Assembly: GCA_013202525.1 (NCBI GenBank)
Contig: JABMQS010000119.1
Span: 1-35,715 of the forward strand
Reading direction: 5' to 3'
Length of the DNA: 35,715 bases
Source: Candidatus Omnitrophota bacterium
GTDB lineage: Bacteria > Omnitrophota > Gorgyraeia > JABMRG01
Shown: positions 1-9,437 of the stretch, one piece after another
How the letters are laid out: each line of letters opens with the position of its first letter
How positions within the stretch are numbered: the first letter of the stretch is position 1
Made by a program: the position numbers and the translations under genes
Notes under the pieces: model-generated
Database searches by the model: none
Seen by the model: only the letters and a program-made list of their open reading frames with translations
What the model was told of the DNA's origin: nothing

Positions 1-681
1 AAGGTATCATTCAGCTTCTTTGATACGCAGACCGGGGGATACAAAACGATTACAAAGGGGCCTCTGCCGATCAAGGTAAACCCGCTTCCAAAAGGTGAGG
101 AGCTCAGGATCCTTGAATTACCCTCCACCGGCACCTCTGAACCTGCTAAGCGCAAGGAGATACTTGGCAGGGATATCCTATATATAAAGGATGCACCTGG
201 CAGGCTAAGGGAGAAGGGTGCGTTTTTGTGCAAAGATAAGATCTTTATTGCCTTACAGCTTATGCCGCTTTTGGCCGTTATCCTCACCCTGGTCTTCCAC
301 AGCAGGAGGCAAAGGCTCATGACAGACCTTGGTTACGCAAGGCGCCTTCAGGCCCCGCGCAAGGCAAAGAAAAACCTGGCTATGGCCCAGCGCCTGCTTA
401 AATCAAAAGAGGCAAATAAGTTTTATGATGCGGTATTCAAGACTATGCAGGAGTACCTTGGTGATAAGTTCCACCTGCCTACAGCAGGCCTGACCTCAGA
501 TGTGGTAGAAGAGCTCAGGCGTAAGGAGATAGACGAAGAGCTCCTTAAGAGAATAAGACAGTGCTTTGATGATTGTGACAGCGCACGCTATGCGCCTTCA
601 AGCATTACAAAGGAGCAGATGGCAAAGACATTTGATCTGCTTGCCGGTATTATAGCTGAGCTCGGGAGGATGAGGATATGA
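1..681 (+). CDS. BatD-like protein, C-terminal part (5' end outside window)
   Basis: Frame 1 is open from base 1 (KVSFSFFDTQTGGYKTITKGPLPIKV...), has a TM segment, and overlaps the next TPR/SH3 gene as in Bat operons. The provided ORF starts at an internal TTG. Confidence 0.7.
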   Translation, partial: KVSFSFFDTQTGGYKTITKGPLPIKVNPLPKGEELRILELPSTGTSEPAKRKEILGRDILYIKDAPGRLREKGAFLCKDKIFIALQLMPLLAVILTLVFHSRRQRLMTDLGYARRLQAPRKAKKNLAMAQRLLKSKEANKFYDAVFKTMQEYLGDKFHLPTAGLTSDVVEELRRKEIDEELLKRIRQCFDDCDSARYAPSSITKEQMAKTFDLLAGIIAELGRMRI

Positions 682-1448
682 AGACAATAATGGTTTTGCT
701 GATCTTTGTATCTTTGCTGATATTCGCGGGCCAGGCATATTGCGAGGATGGTGATTCCCAATCGCGCTTTCTATTCTTCCAGGCAGATAGTGATTATGGT
801 AAAGGCGATTTTGAAGAGGCGATCGCAGGCTACGAAAAGATCCTGACTCTTGGCCTTGAGAGCGGGCCGCTATATTATAATCTGGGAAATGCCTATTTTA
901 AATACGGCTCTCTGGGGAAGGCGATCTTAAATTACCTGCGCGCACAGACCCTTATGCCTGAAGACGCGGATCTGCTCTCAAACCTGGCATATGCCAGATC
1001 CAAGATAAAGGGCGGCATGATATCGCAAAAGAGAAACTGGTTTAAAGGTATATTTCTTGATATGGCTGCTTCACTTGGTCTGGATAAGCTTACACGCTAT
1101 ACCACGACTTTGTATTTTATCTTTTCAGGGCTTCTTATACTTATTATACTGGCAGCAAGGTTCAGAAGGCCCCTTATCTATATCAGTTTGCCAATCCTTG
1201 TGTTGTTGATTCTTTCCGCCTCGTTGTTTGCTGTTGAGTTTGATAAGATACTCATCCAGAAAGGGGCAGTCATTATAGCTGAGATGGCGGATTCCAAGTT
1301 TGAGCCCTTTGATGATGCGACTACATTTTTTACATTGAGGGAAGGCGAGAGCGTTGTTATTGTGGCAACCAAGAACGGTTGGGCAAAGGTCCGGCGCGTA
1401 GACGGCAAACAAGGCTGGATTCCCCGGCCCTCAATGGAACTGCTTTAA
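678..1448 (+). CDS. BatE-like TPR protein with C-terminal SH3-like domain
   Basis: Signal peptide, TPR region (GPLYYNLGNAYFKYGSLGKAILNYLRAQTLMPED), two TM segments and SH3-like end (VVIVATKNGWAKVRRVDGKQGWIP). ATGA-type overlap with the upstream gene. Confidence 0.8.
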   Translation: MKTIMVLLIFVSLLIFAGQAYCEDGDSQSRFLFFQADSDYGKGDFEEAIAGYEKILTLGLESGPLYYNLGNAYFKYGSLGKAILNYLRAQTLMPEDADLLSNLAYARSKIKGGMISQKRNWFKGIFLDMAASLGLDKLTRYTTTLYFIFSGLLILIILAARFRRPLIYISLPILVLLILSASLFAVEFDKILIQKGAVIIAEMADSKFEPFDDATTFFTLREGESVVIVATKNGWAKVRRVDGKQGWIPRPSMELL

Positions 1449-1492
1449 AGACAGTCTTTGAGCACGAAGCTCCCCGCACAAAGACAGTCTTT
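1447..1492. repeat. Two copies of the 13-bp palindrome AAAGACAGTCTTT (1447-1459, 1480-1492)
   Basis: Exact 13-mer repeated at 33-bp spacing. Each copy is an AAAGAC-A-GTCTTT inverted repeat. Confidence 0.8.
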
Positions 1493-1513
1493 GGAGCGCT
1501 TACTAAAAAGTCC

Positions 1514-1541
1514 TTGTGTTTTGATATTACTTTGCTATAAT
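1514..1541 (+). promoter_or_regulatory. Putative sigma70-type promoter of glnA
   Basis: TTGTGT (1514-1519), 16 bp, TATAAT (1536-1541), 32 bp before the glnA ATG. Confidence 0.55.
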
Positions 1542-1573
1542 TATAGTCTGCTCAAAAGCAAAAGGAGTATATA

Positions 1574-2896
1574 ATGACAAGACAAGAGATACTAAAGACC
1601 GTAAAGAGGAAGAAGGTGGCTTTTATCCGCCTCTGGTTTACGGATGTATTGGGTTTTTTAAAGAGCTTCGATATGCCTGTCGAGGAACTGCCTCATGCCT
1701 TAAGCGACGGAATGGGCTTTGACGGTTCATCCATAGAGGGCTTCTCCCGCATAGAAGAGTCTGATATGGTCGTTAAACCTGACATCAGTACATTCCAGAT
1801 CATGCCGTGGGTAGATGAAGAAGGCCCTGTCGCAAGGATGTTCTGCGATGTGGTTGAACCGGGCGGAAAGCCATTTGATGGCGACCCCCGGTATGTCTTA
1901 AAGAGAAACCTGGCCGAAGCAAAAAGAATGGGTTTTACAACCTTCAATGTAGGCCCGGAGCTTGAATACTTTTATTTCCGCAATGCAGGCGGCACAGAGA
2001 TCCTCGATAAGGGCGGCTACTTTGATCTGACTCCCATGGATATAGGCCAGGACTTAAGGAGAAAGACCGTCCTTATGCTCGAGAAGATGGGCATAAAAGT
2101 TGAGTACTGGCATCATGAGGTGGCTTCATCACAACACGAGATAGACCTGCGTTACAACGATGCCCTTACTATGGCTGATAATGTCATGACATACCGCGTG
2201 ATCGTTAAAGAGGTAGCTATGCAGAACAATCTCTATGCCACATTTATGCCAAAACCTATCTACGGTATAAGCGGAAGCGGTATGCATACGCACATGTCTC
2301 TTTTTAAAGGAAAAAAGAACGCGTTCTTTGAGAAGAAGGATAAGCTCCATCTTTCAAAGACAGCAAAATATTTTATCGCAGGCGTGCTTAAACATTCCAG
2401 GGAGATATGTTCAGTCTGCTGCCAATGGGTGAACTCCTACAAGAGGCTTGTGCCTGGTTATGAGGCGCCGGTCTATGTCTCCTGGGCACAAAGGAACCGC
2501 TCCGCACTGGTAAGGGTGCCTATGTATAAGCCCGGCAAAGAAAAGGCCACAAGGGTCGAGCTCAGAAATCCGGATCCGGCATGCAATCCGTATCTTGCCT
2601 TTTCTGTGATGCTGGCAGCCGGCTTAGAGGGCATAAAGAAGAAATATAAGCTTCCAGCGCAGGTAGCCAACAATATATATAGGATGACAGAGGAAGAGAG
2701 GAACGATGCAGGCATAGAGTCACTTCCTGATGACCTTTTTGATGCGATAAGGATCACCGAAAAAAGCTCACTCGTGAGAAAGGCCCTTGGTGATAAGGTC
2801 TTTGAGTATTTTATCCGCAATAAGAAGGATGAGTGGGATGACTATCGCAAACAGGTAACTAAGCACGAGATAGGCAAGTACCTGGCGATACTGTAA
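1574..2896 (+). CDS. glnA: Glutamine synthetase, type I
   Basis: FTDVLGFLKSFDMP, DGSSIEGFSRIEESDM, GSGMHTHMSL and NRSALVRVP motifs. RBS-like aaaggag upstream. Confidence 0.97.
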   Translation: MTRQEILKTVKRKKVAFIRLWFTDVLGFLKSFDMPVEELPHALSDGMGFDGSSIEGFSRIEESDMVVKPDISTFQIMPWVDEEGPVARMFCDVVEPGGKPFDGDPRYVLKRNLAEAKRMGFTTFNVGPELEYFYFRNAGGTEILDKGGYFDLTPMDIGQDLRRKTVLMLEKMGIKVEYWHHEVASSQHEIDLRYNDALTMADNVMTYRVIVKEVAMQNNLYATFMPKPIYGISGSGMHTHMSLFKGKKNAFFEKKDKLHLSKTAKYFIAGVLKHSREICSVCCQWVNSYKRLVPGYEAPVYVSWAQRNRSALVRVPMYKPGKEKATRVELRNPDPACNPYLAFSVMLAAGLEGIKKKYKLPAQVANNIYRMTEEERNDAGIESLPDDLFDAIRITEKSSLVRKALGDKVFEYFIRNKKDEWDDYRKQVTKHEIGKYLAIL

Positions 2897-2909
2897 AGGC
2901 AAAAGAGAT

Positions 2910-4091
2910 ATGATCGAGAAGGCAAAAGAAAAATTCGCTGCTATAGTCAAAGAGCAGATTGAGCGTGTTGAGCAGATGAAGAAAGGCGCAGAGAAGACTG
3001 ACTACGCCTCACTTAAGCCTATTATTATAGGAGTCTGCGGAGGCGATGGCATAGGTCCGTTTATCTCAAAGCATGCCGAGGCGGTCCTTGCGCATGCCTT
3101 GAAGGATGAGGCAGCCAGCGGCAAGGTGATATTCAAGCATATAGAAGGCCTTACCATTGAAAACAGGGCCAAGCACAAGAAGGCCATACCTGATGATGTG
3201 CTTACTGAGATAAAAGGCTGCCATGTCATATTAAAAGGACCCACCACGACACCGCAGGCAGGAGGCAAATGGCCAAATATAGAGAGCGCCAATGTAGCCA
3301 TGCGCCGCTATCTGGACCTGTTTGCAAATGTCAGGCCGGTGCGAGTTGCTTTAGAAGGCATAGACTGGTGCTTTTTCCGTGAGAACACAGAAGGTGCATA
3401 TATACTCGGTTCAAAAGGCTTTGATATAACAGAAGATATAAGCATAGACTTTAAGGTCATAACAGAGCAGGGCGCAGAGCGTATTATACGCATGGCCTTT
3501 GAATATGCCAAAGACAACAATATAGATAGGGTGACTGTGGTTACCAAATCCAATGTGGTAAAGACGACTGATGGCCGCTTTTCAAAGGTTGCATTTCGTA
3601 TAGCAGAGGAGTATCCCAACATAAAACTAGATGAGTGGTATATAGATATTATGACTGCCAAACTCCTTGATCCGGCACGCCGTAAGGACTTTAAGGTCTT
3701 TGTCCTGCCTAACCTGTATGGCGACATACTTACTGATGAGGCAGCACAAATACAAGGCGGTGTCGGTACAGCTGGAAGCGCTAATATAGGATGGCGCTGG
3801 GCCATGTTTGAGGCTATACATGGTAGTGCGCCGCGCATGGTAGAGGAGGACCGGGCAAAGTACGCAGATCCATCATCTATGATACGCGCAAGTGCGATGC
3901 TTTTGCGGCATATCGGCTTTGCCGAAAAAGCGAAAAAACTTGATATGGCGCTCGATCTCTGCGCGCAGGCTGAAAAGAAGGTATCTATAACCGGAAGAGA
4001 TAACGGTGCAACAGGTGATGAGTTTGTGAAATATCTTCTTTCATGTCTGGACAATGCAGAGCTTGATTCCCGCTGGGAGCAGGGCGTTTAG
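2910..4091 (+). CDS. Isocitrate/isopropylmalate dehydrogenase family protein (likely isocitrate dehydrogenase)
   Basis: GGDGIGPFI, ENTEGAY, ANVRPVRV, LPNLYGDILTDEAAQIQGGVGTAGSANIG and EAIHGSAPRM motifs. Confidence 0.88.
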   Translation: MIEKAKEKFAAIVKEQIERVEQMKKGAEKTDYASLKPIIIGVCGGDGIGPFISKHAEAVLAHALKDEAASGKVIFKHIEGLTIENRAKHKKAIPDDVLTEIKGCHVILKGPTTTPQAGGKWPNIESANVAMRRYLDLFANVRPVRVALEGIDWCFFRENTEGAYILGSKGFDITEDISIDFKVITEQGAERIIRMAFEYAKDNNIDRVTVVTKSNVVKTTDGRFSKVAFRIAEEYPNIKLDEWYIDIMTAKLLDPARRKDFKVFVLPNLYGDILTDEAAQIQGGVGTAGSANIGWRWAMFEAIHGSAPRMVEEDRAKYADPSSMIRASAMLLRHIGFAEKAKKLDMALDLCAQAEKKVSITGRDNGATGDEFVKYLLSCLDNAELDSRWEQGV

Positions 4092-4107
4092 AATTTTCAT
4101 GAATCCC

Positions 4108-4135
4108 TTGACTTTTTCAAGATTTGTGGTATACT
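4108..4135 (+). promoter_or_regulatory. Putative promoter P1 upstream of the NfnA-like gene
   Basis: TTGACT (4108-4113), 16 bp, TATACT (4130-4135). Confidence 0.5.
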
Positions 4136-4177
4136 TATAGTGACAATTAAGTACAGCGTATGTACAAAAAGCAAAGT

Positions 4178-4208
4178 GGCGTTCTTGAAAAAGGGCGTCT
4201 TTATTTTT
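4178..4208 (+). terminator. Putative intrinsic terminator T1 (weak, with G-U pairs)
   Basis: GGCGTTCTT-GAAA-AAGGGCGTC hairpin (GNRA-type loop) followed by TTTATTTTT. Confidence 0.5.
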
Positions 4209-4210
4209 GC

Positions 4211-4238
4211 TTGACAAATCTGATTATTTTGCTATGCT
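4211..4238 (+). promoter_or_regulatory. Putative promoter P2 upstream of the NfnA-like gene
   Basis: TTGACA (4211-4216), 16 bp, TATGCT (4233-4238). Confidence 0.6.
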
Positions 4239-4254
4239 ATTAGCTTAAGTGACA

Positions 4255-4295
4255 ATGGCGTCTTTCTTTTTAGGAAGAAATGACGCCATTTTTTT
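4255..4295 (+). terminator. Putative intrinsic terminator/attenuator T2 just before the NfnA-like gene
   Basis: ATGGCGTCTTTCTT-TTTAGG-AAGAAA-T-GACGCCAT (14 bp with one bulged T) followed by seven more T residues. Confidence 0.8.
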
Positions 4296-4316
4296 ATGCC
4301 CGCGGAGCAAACTACT

Positions 4317-5216
4317 ATGAAGATATTAGCCAAAGAAATTATAACCAAGACAGAAGACACGACCATTACACGGTTTAAGGTAAGTGCTCCTCTTATTGCC
4401 GTAAAGGCACAGCCGGGGCAATTTATCGTCGTTATGGTAAAGGAGGAGGGAGAGAGGATCCCCCTGACGGCCGTCGATAAGAATGAGAAAGAGGGTTCGA
4501 TCGTACTGGTTGTGCAGGAGATAGGTTTTAGTACGAAGCTCATGGGGACTTTAAATCCCGGCGATTCCTTGTATGCTATAGCCGGCCCGATGGGTCATGC
4601 CACTCCGATAGAGAACTACGGCAAGGTTATACTCGTAGGCGGCGGCGTGGGTATTGCCGAGATATATCCCCTGGCAAAGGCATTAAAGGAAGCCGGCAAC
4701 CAGGTTATCACTATATTAGGCGCAAGGACAAAGGAGCTTCTTATATTAGAGGATGAGATGAGGGCTGCATCGAGTGAAGTTCATATTACCACTGACGACG
4801 GCTCCTACGGCAAAAAAGGCTTTGTCACCGACATCCTCAAGGAATTGGTGTCTCCGAACTCTCCCTCACTTCGTTCGGGACCTCTCGCTGAGGGATCCCG
4901 AGCGAATGCGAGGGGCAAACTCCCAACTCCGAACTTAGTATACGCTGTCGGCCCTATCCCCATGATGGAAAGGGTTGCGGCTGTAACCAAAGACTCCGGC
5001 GTAAAGACCGTAGTCTCACTCAATGCGCTTATGGTCGATGCAAGCGGAATGTGCGGCGGCTGCCGTGTAAAGGTCAAGGATGAGGTGAAGTTTAGCTGTG
5101 TGGACGGCCCGGAATTCGATGGACATCTCGTGGACTGGGATGAGCTTAAGATGAGAAGCAAGGTATACGCTGACAAGGAAGAACATATCTGCAAGTTAAA
5201 TGAGCACATAACTTAG
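4317..5216 (+). CDS. NfnA/SudB-like FAD/NAD-binding, 2Fe-2S small subunit (sulfide dehydrogenase / ferredoxin-NADP oxidoreductase subunit alpha family)
   Basis: VGGGVGIAEIYPLAKAL, TDDGSYGKKGFVTD and MCGGCRVKVKDEVKFSCVDGPEFDGHLVDWDEL. ATG at 4317 preferred over 4296, which directly abuts the terminator U-tract. Confidence 0.85.
   Translation: MKILAKEIITKTEDTTITRFKVSAPLIAVKAQPGQFIVVMVKEEGERIPLTAVDKNEKEGSIVLVVQEIGFSTKLMGTLNPGDSLYAIAGPMGHATPIENYGKVILVGGGVGIAEIYPLAKALKEAGNQVITILGARTKELLILEDEMRAASSEVHITTDDGSYGKKGFVTDILKELVSPNSPSLRSGPLAEGSRANARGKLPTPNLVYAVGPIPMMERVAAVTKDSGVKTVVSLNALMVDASGMCGGCRVKVKDEVKFSCVDGPEFDGHLVDWDELKMRSKVYADKEEHICKLNEHIT
4861..4926 (+). mobile_element. 66-bp palindromic insertion inside the NfnA-like CDS
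   Basis: Imperfect inverted repeat CTCCCTCACTTCGTTCGGGA (4861-4880) / TCCCGAGCGAATGCGAGGGG (4896-4915). Flanked by direct repeat CTCCGAACT (4852-4860 and 4927-4935). Confidence 0.7.
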
Positions 5217-5239
5217 CGAACGTAGTGAAGCTAAGTTAT
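5208..5239. repeat. Hairpin overlapping the NfnA-like stop codon
   Basis: ATAACTTAGC ... GCTAAGTTAT, perfect 10-bp inverted repeat with a 12-nt loop. Confidence 0.7.
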
Positions 5240-5252
5240 AAGTGCGAATTTA

Positions 5253-5317
5253 ATCCCCGCGCAAGCGGGGATCTAAATAGGATGTAAGTATGGATTCCCG
5301 CTTTTGCGGGAATGACA
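5253..5317. repeat. Dispersed hairpin repeat, paired copies
   Basis: ATCCCCGCGCAAGCGGGGAT (5253-5272) and GGATTCCCGCTTTTGCGGGAATGACA (5292-5317). A further partial GGGAATGACA follows at about 5328-5337. Confidence 0.85.
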
Positions 5318-5340
5318 GGGCTTTTATGGGAATGACAAAG

Positions 5341-6762
5341 ATGAAGAAAGAACCAATACACCCAAGAGAATTAGATGCAGCCGAAAGGGCAAAAGGCTTT
5401 GATGAGGTCTGTTTGGTCTATACCGAAGAGCAGGCACTTCAAGAGGCAAGCCGCTGCATCCAGTGCAAGGACCCTGCATGCATAGCGGGCTGCCCTGTTG
5501 AGATAGATATAAAGAAGTTTATCGCCCAAATAGCAGATAAGGATTATAAGGGTGCATATTTTACCTTAAGGGAGAAGAACAACTTTCCGTCTATGTGCGG
5601 AAGAGTCTGCCCTGCGGAATATCAGTGCAGGAAGACATGTGTCTTTACAAAGAAGGATGCGCCTTTTGCCTCGGAGAAGGCGATAAATATACATTTCCTT
5701 GAGAGGTTTGTCGGCGACTACGGCATGAAAGAGAAACTTGAGACCCCGGCATATATAGATGAGAGACTCTCTAAATTTAAGATAGCAGTGGTCGGTTCAG
5801 GCCCTGCGGGCCTGTGCTGCGCAGGCGAGCTCGCCAGAAGGGGCGTAAAGGTCGTTGTCTATGAGACACTCCATAAGCCCGGTGGTGTATTGCGATACGG
5901 CATACCGCCCTTCAGGCTTCCGCAGGATGTGCTTGATGTTGAGATAGACTACCTTAAGAAGCTGGGGGTCGAGATCAGGCCTAATATAATTATAGGAAAG
6001 ACCAAGTCTTTGGATGAGCTCTTTGAGGAAGGTTTCTCCTGCGTATTTTTAGGGCTCGGCGCGGGAACACCATCCTTCATGGGAGTCGAAGGAGAGAACC
6101 TTTGCAATGTCTACTCTGCAAACGAGTTTTTGACCAGGGTCAATCTGATGAGCGCATACAAGTTTCCGGCCTACCATACACCGATAAATGTCGGTAAGCA
6201 TATAATGGTGATAGGCGGCGGCAATACGGCCATGGACGCTGCGAGAGTAGCATACAGGCTTCAGATGATAAAGGGTATTGAGCCCAGCGTCACCGTATTC
6301 TACAGGCGCACAGAGACAGAGATGCCGGCCAGGAGGCTTGAGATAGAGCACGCCAAGGAAGAAGGTATTAGTTTTGAATTTCTGGTGCAGCCCACAGGTT
6401 TTATCGGGGATGACAAAGGTTATGTGAAGAAGATAAAGGCCCTGCGTTGTGAACTCGGTGAACCCGATTCAAGCGGCAGGAGGAGGCCCGTTCCGATAAA
6501 GGGTAGTGAGTTTGAGGCGGATTGCGATGAGGCGATAATAGCGCTTGGCCTTAAGGCAAACCAGATCCTGATCGAGGCGACACCGGAGATCAAGACAGAT
6601 AAGTGGTCTGATATAATAGTTGATAAGGATACTATGGAGACCTCGATAAAGAAGGTCTACGCCGGCGGCGATATCGTAGGCGGCGAAGGTACAGTAATCG
6701 AAGCAATGGGGATGGCAAAGAAGGCCTCCCGCTCAATAATAGACTATCTTTTAAAACAATGA
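5341..6762 (+). CDS. NfnB/GltD-like NAD(P)- and FeS-binding large subunit (annotated in many genomes as NADPH-dependent glutamate synthase)
   Basis: CIQCKDPACIAGCPVEIDIKKFI, CGRVCPAEYQCRKTC, VVGSGPAGLCCAGELA, VIGGGNTAMDAARVA and YAGGDIVGGEGTVIEAMG. Start set at 5341 because the upstream in-frame codons come from the dispersed repeat. Confidence 0.9.
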   Translation: MKKEPIHPRELDAAERAKGFDEVCLVYTEEQALQEASRCIQCKDPACIAGCPVEIDIKKFIAQIADKDYKGAYFTLREKNNFPSMCGRVCPAEYQCRKTCVFTKKDAPFASEKAINIHFLERFVGDYGMKEKLETPAYIDERLSKFKIAVVGSGPAGLCCAGELARRGVKVVVYETLHKPGGVLRYGIPPFRLPQDVLDVEIDYLKKLGVEIRPNIIIGKTKSLDELFEEGFSCVFLGLGAGTPSFMGVEGENLCNVYSANEFLTRVNLMSAYKFPAYHTPINVGKHIMVIGGGNTAMDAARVAYRLQMIKGIEPSVTVFYRRTETEMPARRLEIEHAKEEGISFEFLVQPTGFIGDDKGYVKKIKALRCELGEPDSSGRRRPVPIKGSEFEADCDEAIIALGLKANQILIEATPEIKTDKWSDIIVDKDTMETSIKKVYAGGDIVGGEGTVIEAMGMAKKASRSIIDYLLKQ

Positions 6763-6806
6763 GGTTTTAAAGGCAGTAACCGGTAACTGTAAAAAAAAGG
6801 AGGTAA

Positions 6807-8162
<1,356 letters not shown>

Positions 8163-8164
8163 GG

Positions 8165-8199
8165 TGAAAAAAGAGGCGTCTCTGACGCCTCTTTTTTTT
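8165..8199. terminator. Intrinsic terminator, symmetric A/T tracts (possibly bidirectional)
   Basis: AAAAAAGAGGCGTC-TCT-GACGCCTCTTTTTTTT directly after gdhA. Confidence 0.9.
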
Positions 8200-8209
8200 G
8201 AGAGATAAT

Positions 8210-9319
8210 ATGGAAAAGACAGATGTGATCATAGTCGGGGCCGGTATTGTGGGGCTTGCTATAGCGACTGCTATAAGCAAAAACAGCAGGAGTGTCATCG
8301 TCGTAGAAAGAAACGAGACCTTTGGCCAGGAGACCTCGAGCCGCAACAGCGAGATCATTCATTCCGGGATCTATAGCCCAAAAGATTTTTTAAAGACGAA
8401 GCTTTGCCTGGAAGGAAGGCGCCTGCTCTATCAGTTTTGCGAGGAGCAGGATATTTCCCATAAGCGGTTGGGTAAGCTGATTGTCGCTACAGACAATGAC
8501 GAAGCCAGGGAGCTAGACCATCTTTTTGAAATAGGCAAGGATAACGGTGTAGAGGACTTGAGGCTTTTGAGCGGAAAAGAGGCCAAGGAGTTAGAGCCTG
8601 AGGTAAATGCGATCTGCGCTATAGAATCTCCATCGACCGGTATCGTTGACACACACCAGCTTATGAAGAGGCTTGAGTATCTCGCCACATCCAGAAAGGT
8701 CGTATTTGCCTACAGCTGTGAAGTTACAGGCATTGAGAAGAAGCAGGATGGCTATGGAGTGAGCATACGCGATATCGATGGCGAAACCATAGAGTTGTTC
8801 ACGCGGACTGTTATAAACAGTGCCGGGCTTGGTTCTGAAGCGATAGCGCGGATGGTTGGCATCGACGTTGAGAAGTATGGATATAAGCTCCACTACGCAA
8901 AGGGTGAGTATTTCCGCCTAAAGGCTTCCAAGGCCAAACTGCTTAATAGGCTGATATATCCTACGCCAAAACAAGAAAGCCTTGGAATTCACACGGTAAC
9001 CGATTCCGGAGGCCAGAGAAAACTTGGCCCCAACGCTTTTTATGTGGATAGGATCGACTATGATGTTGACCCTTCCCATAAGATGGAATTTTATGAGGCC
9101 GTAAGTAGATATCTACCTTTCCTGGAGAAGGATGACCTTACCCCCGACATGTCCGGAATAAGAGCAAAGCTTCAGGGACCGGGTGAGGCAGCCAGGGATT
9201 TTGTAATAACGGATGAGACGGATAAGGGCCTTCCGGGGTTTATAAATCTCATAGGCATTGAGTCACCGGGGTTAACATCATCTTTAGCTATTGCCAAACA
9301 TGTTGAGTGTATGATATAA
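8210..9319 (+). CDS. lhgO: L-2-hydroxyglutarate oxidase family FAD-dependent oxidoreductase
   Basis: VIIVGAGIVGLAIATAIS, SSRNSEIIHSGIYSP, KLCLEGRRLLYQFCEE, GIDVEKYGYKLHYAKGEYF and GIESPGLTSSLAIAKHV. ATG at 8210 preferred over TTG at 8198. Confidence 0.85.
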   Translation: MEKTDVIIVGAGIVGLAIATAISKNSRSVIVVERNETFGQETSSRNSEIIHSGIYSPKDFLKTKLCLEGRRLLYQFCEEQDISHKRLGKLIVATDNDEARELDHLFEIGKDNGVEDLRLLSGKEAKELEPEVNAICAIESPSTGIVDTHQLMKRLEYLATSRKVVFAYSCEVTGIEKKQDGYGVSIRDIDGETIELFTRTVINSAGLGSEAIARMVGIDVEKYGYKLHYAKGEYFRLKASKAKLLNRLIYPTPKQESLGIHTVTDSGGQRKLGPNAFYVDRIDYDVDPSHKMEFYEAVSRYLPFLEKDDLTPDMSGIRAKLQGPGEAARDFVITDETDKGLPGFINLIGIESPGLTSSLAIAKHVECMI

Positions 9320-9437
9320 TAGAATCCCAACAAGGTCACAAATCCAAATATAACCACATAATACTTGCCTTACTATAACTGCTTAGATGAGCTTATACTT
9401 TTAGGGTGAGCATAAGAAAGGAAGAGGTGCGTATAAT

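Noticed and set aside
3308-4054. Minus-strand 248-aa ORF opposite the dehydrogenase
   Set aside because: Antisense to a clear conserved gene; sequence is low-complexity Ser/Ala-rich shadow translation.
4296-4316. Upstream ATG start for the NfnA-like gene
   Set aside because: It directly abuts the U-tract of the terminator hairpin with no RBS; ATG at 4317 has GGAG upstream and begins with a typical MKILAKE.
5290-5340. N-terminal extension MDSRFCGNDRAFMGMTK of the NfnB-like ORF
   Set aside because: Translation of the dispersed GGATTCCCGC...GCGGGAATGACA repeat; the family-typical start is at 5341.
9320-9437. Possible riboswitch or regulatory leader before carB
   Set aside because: No clear hairpin, terminator or known consensus could be read in this 118-bp spacer.
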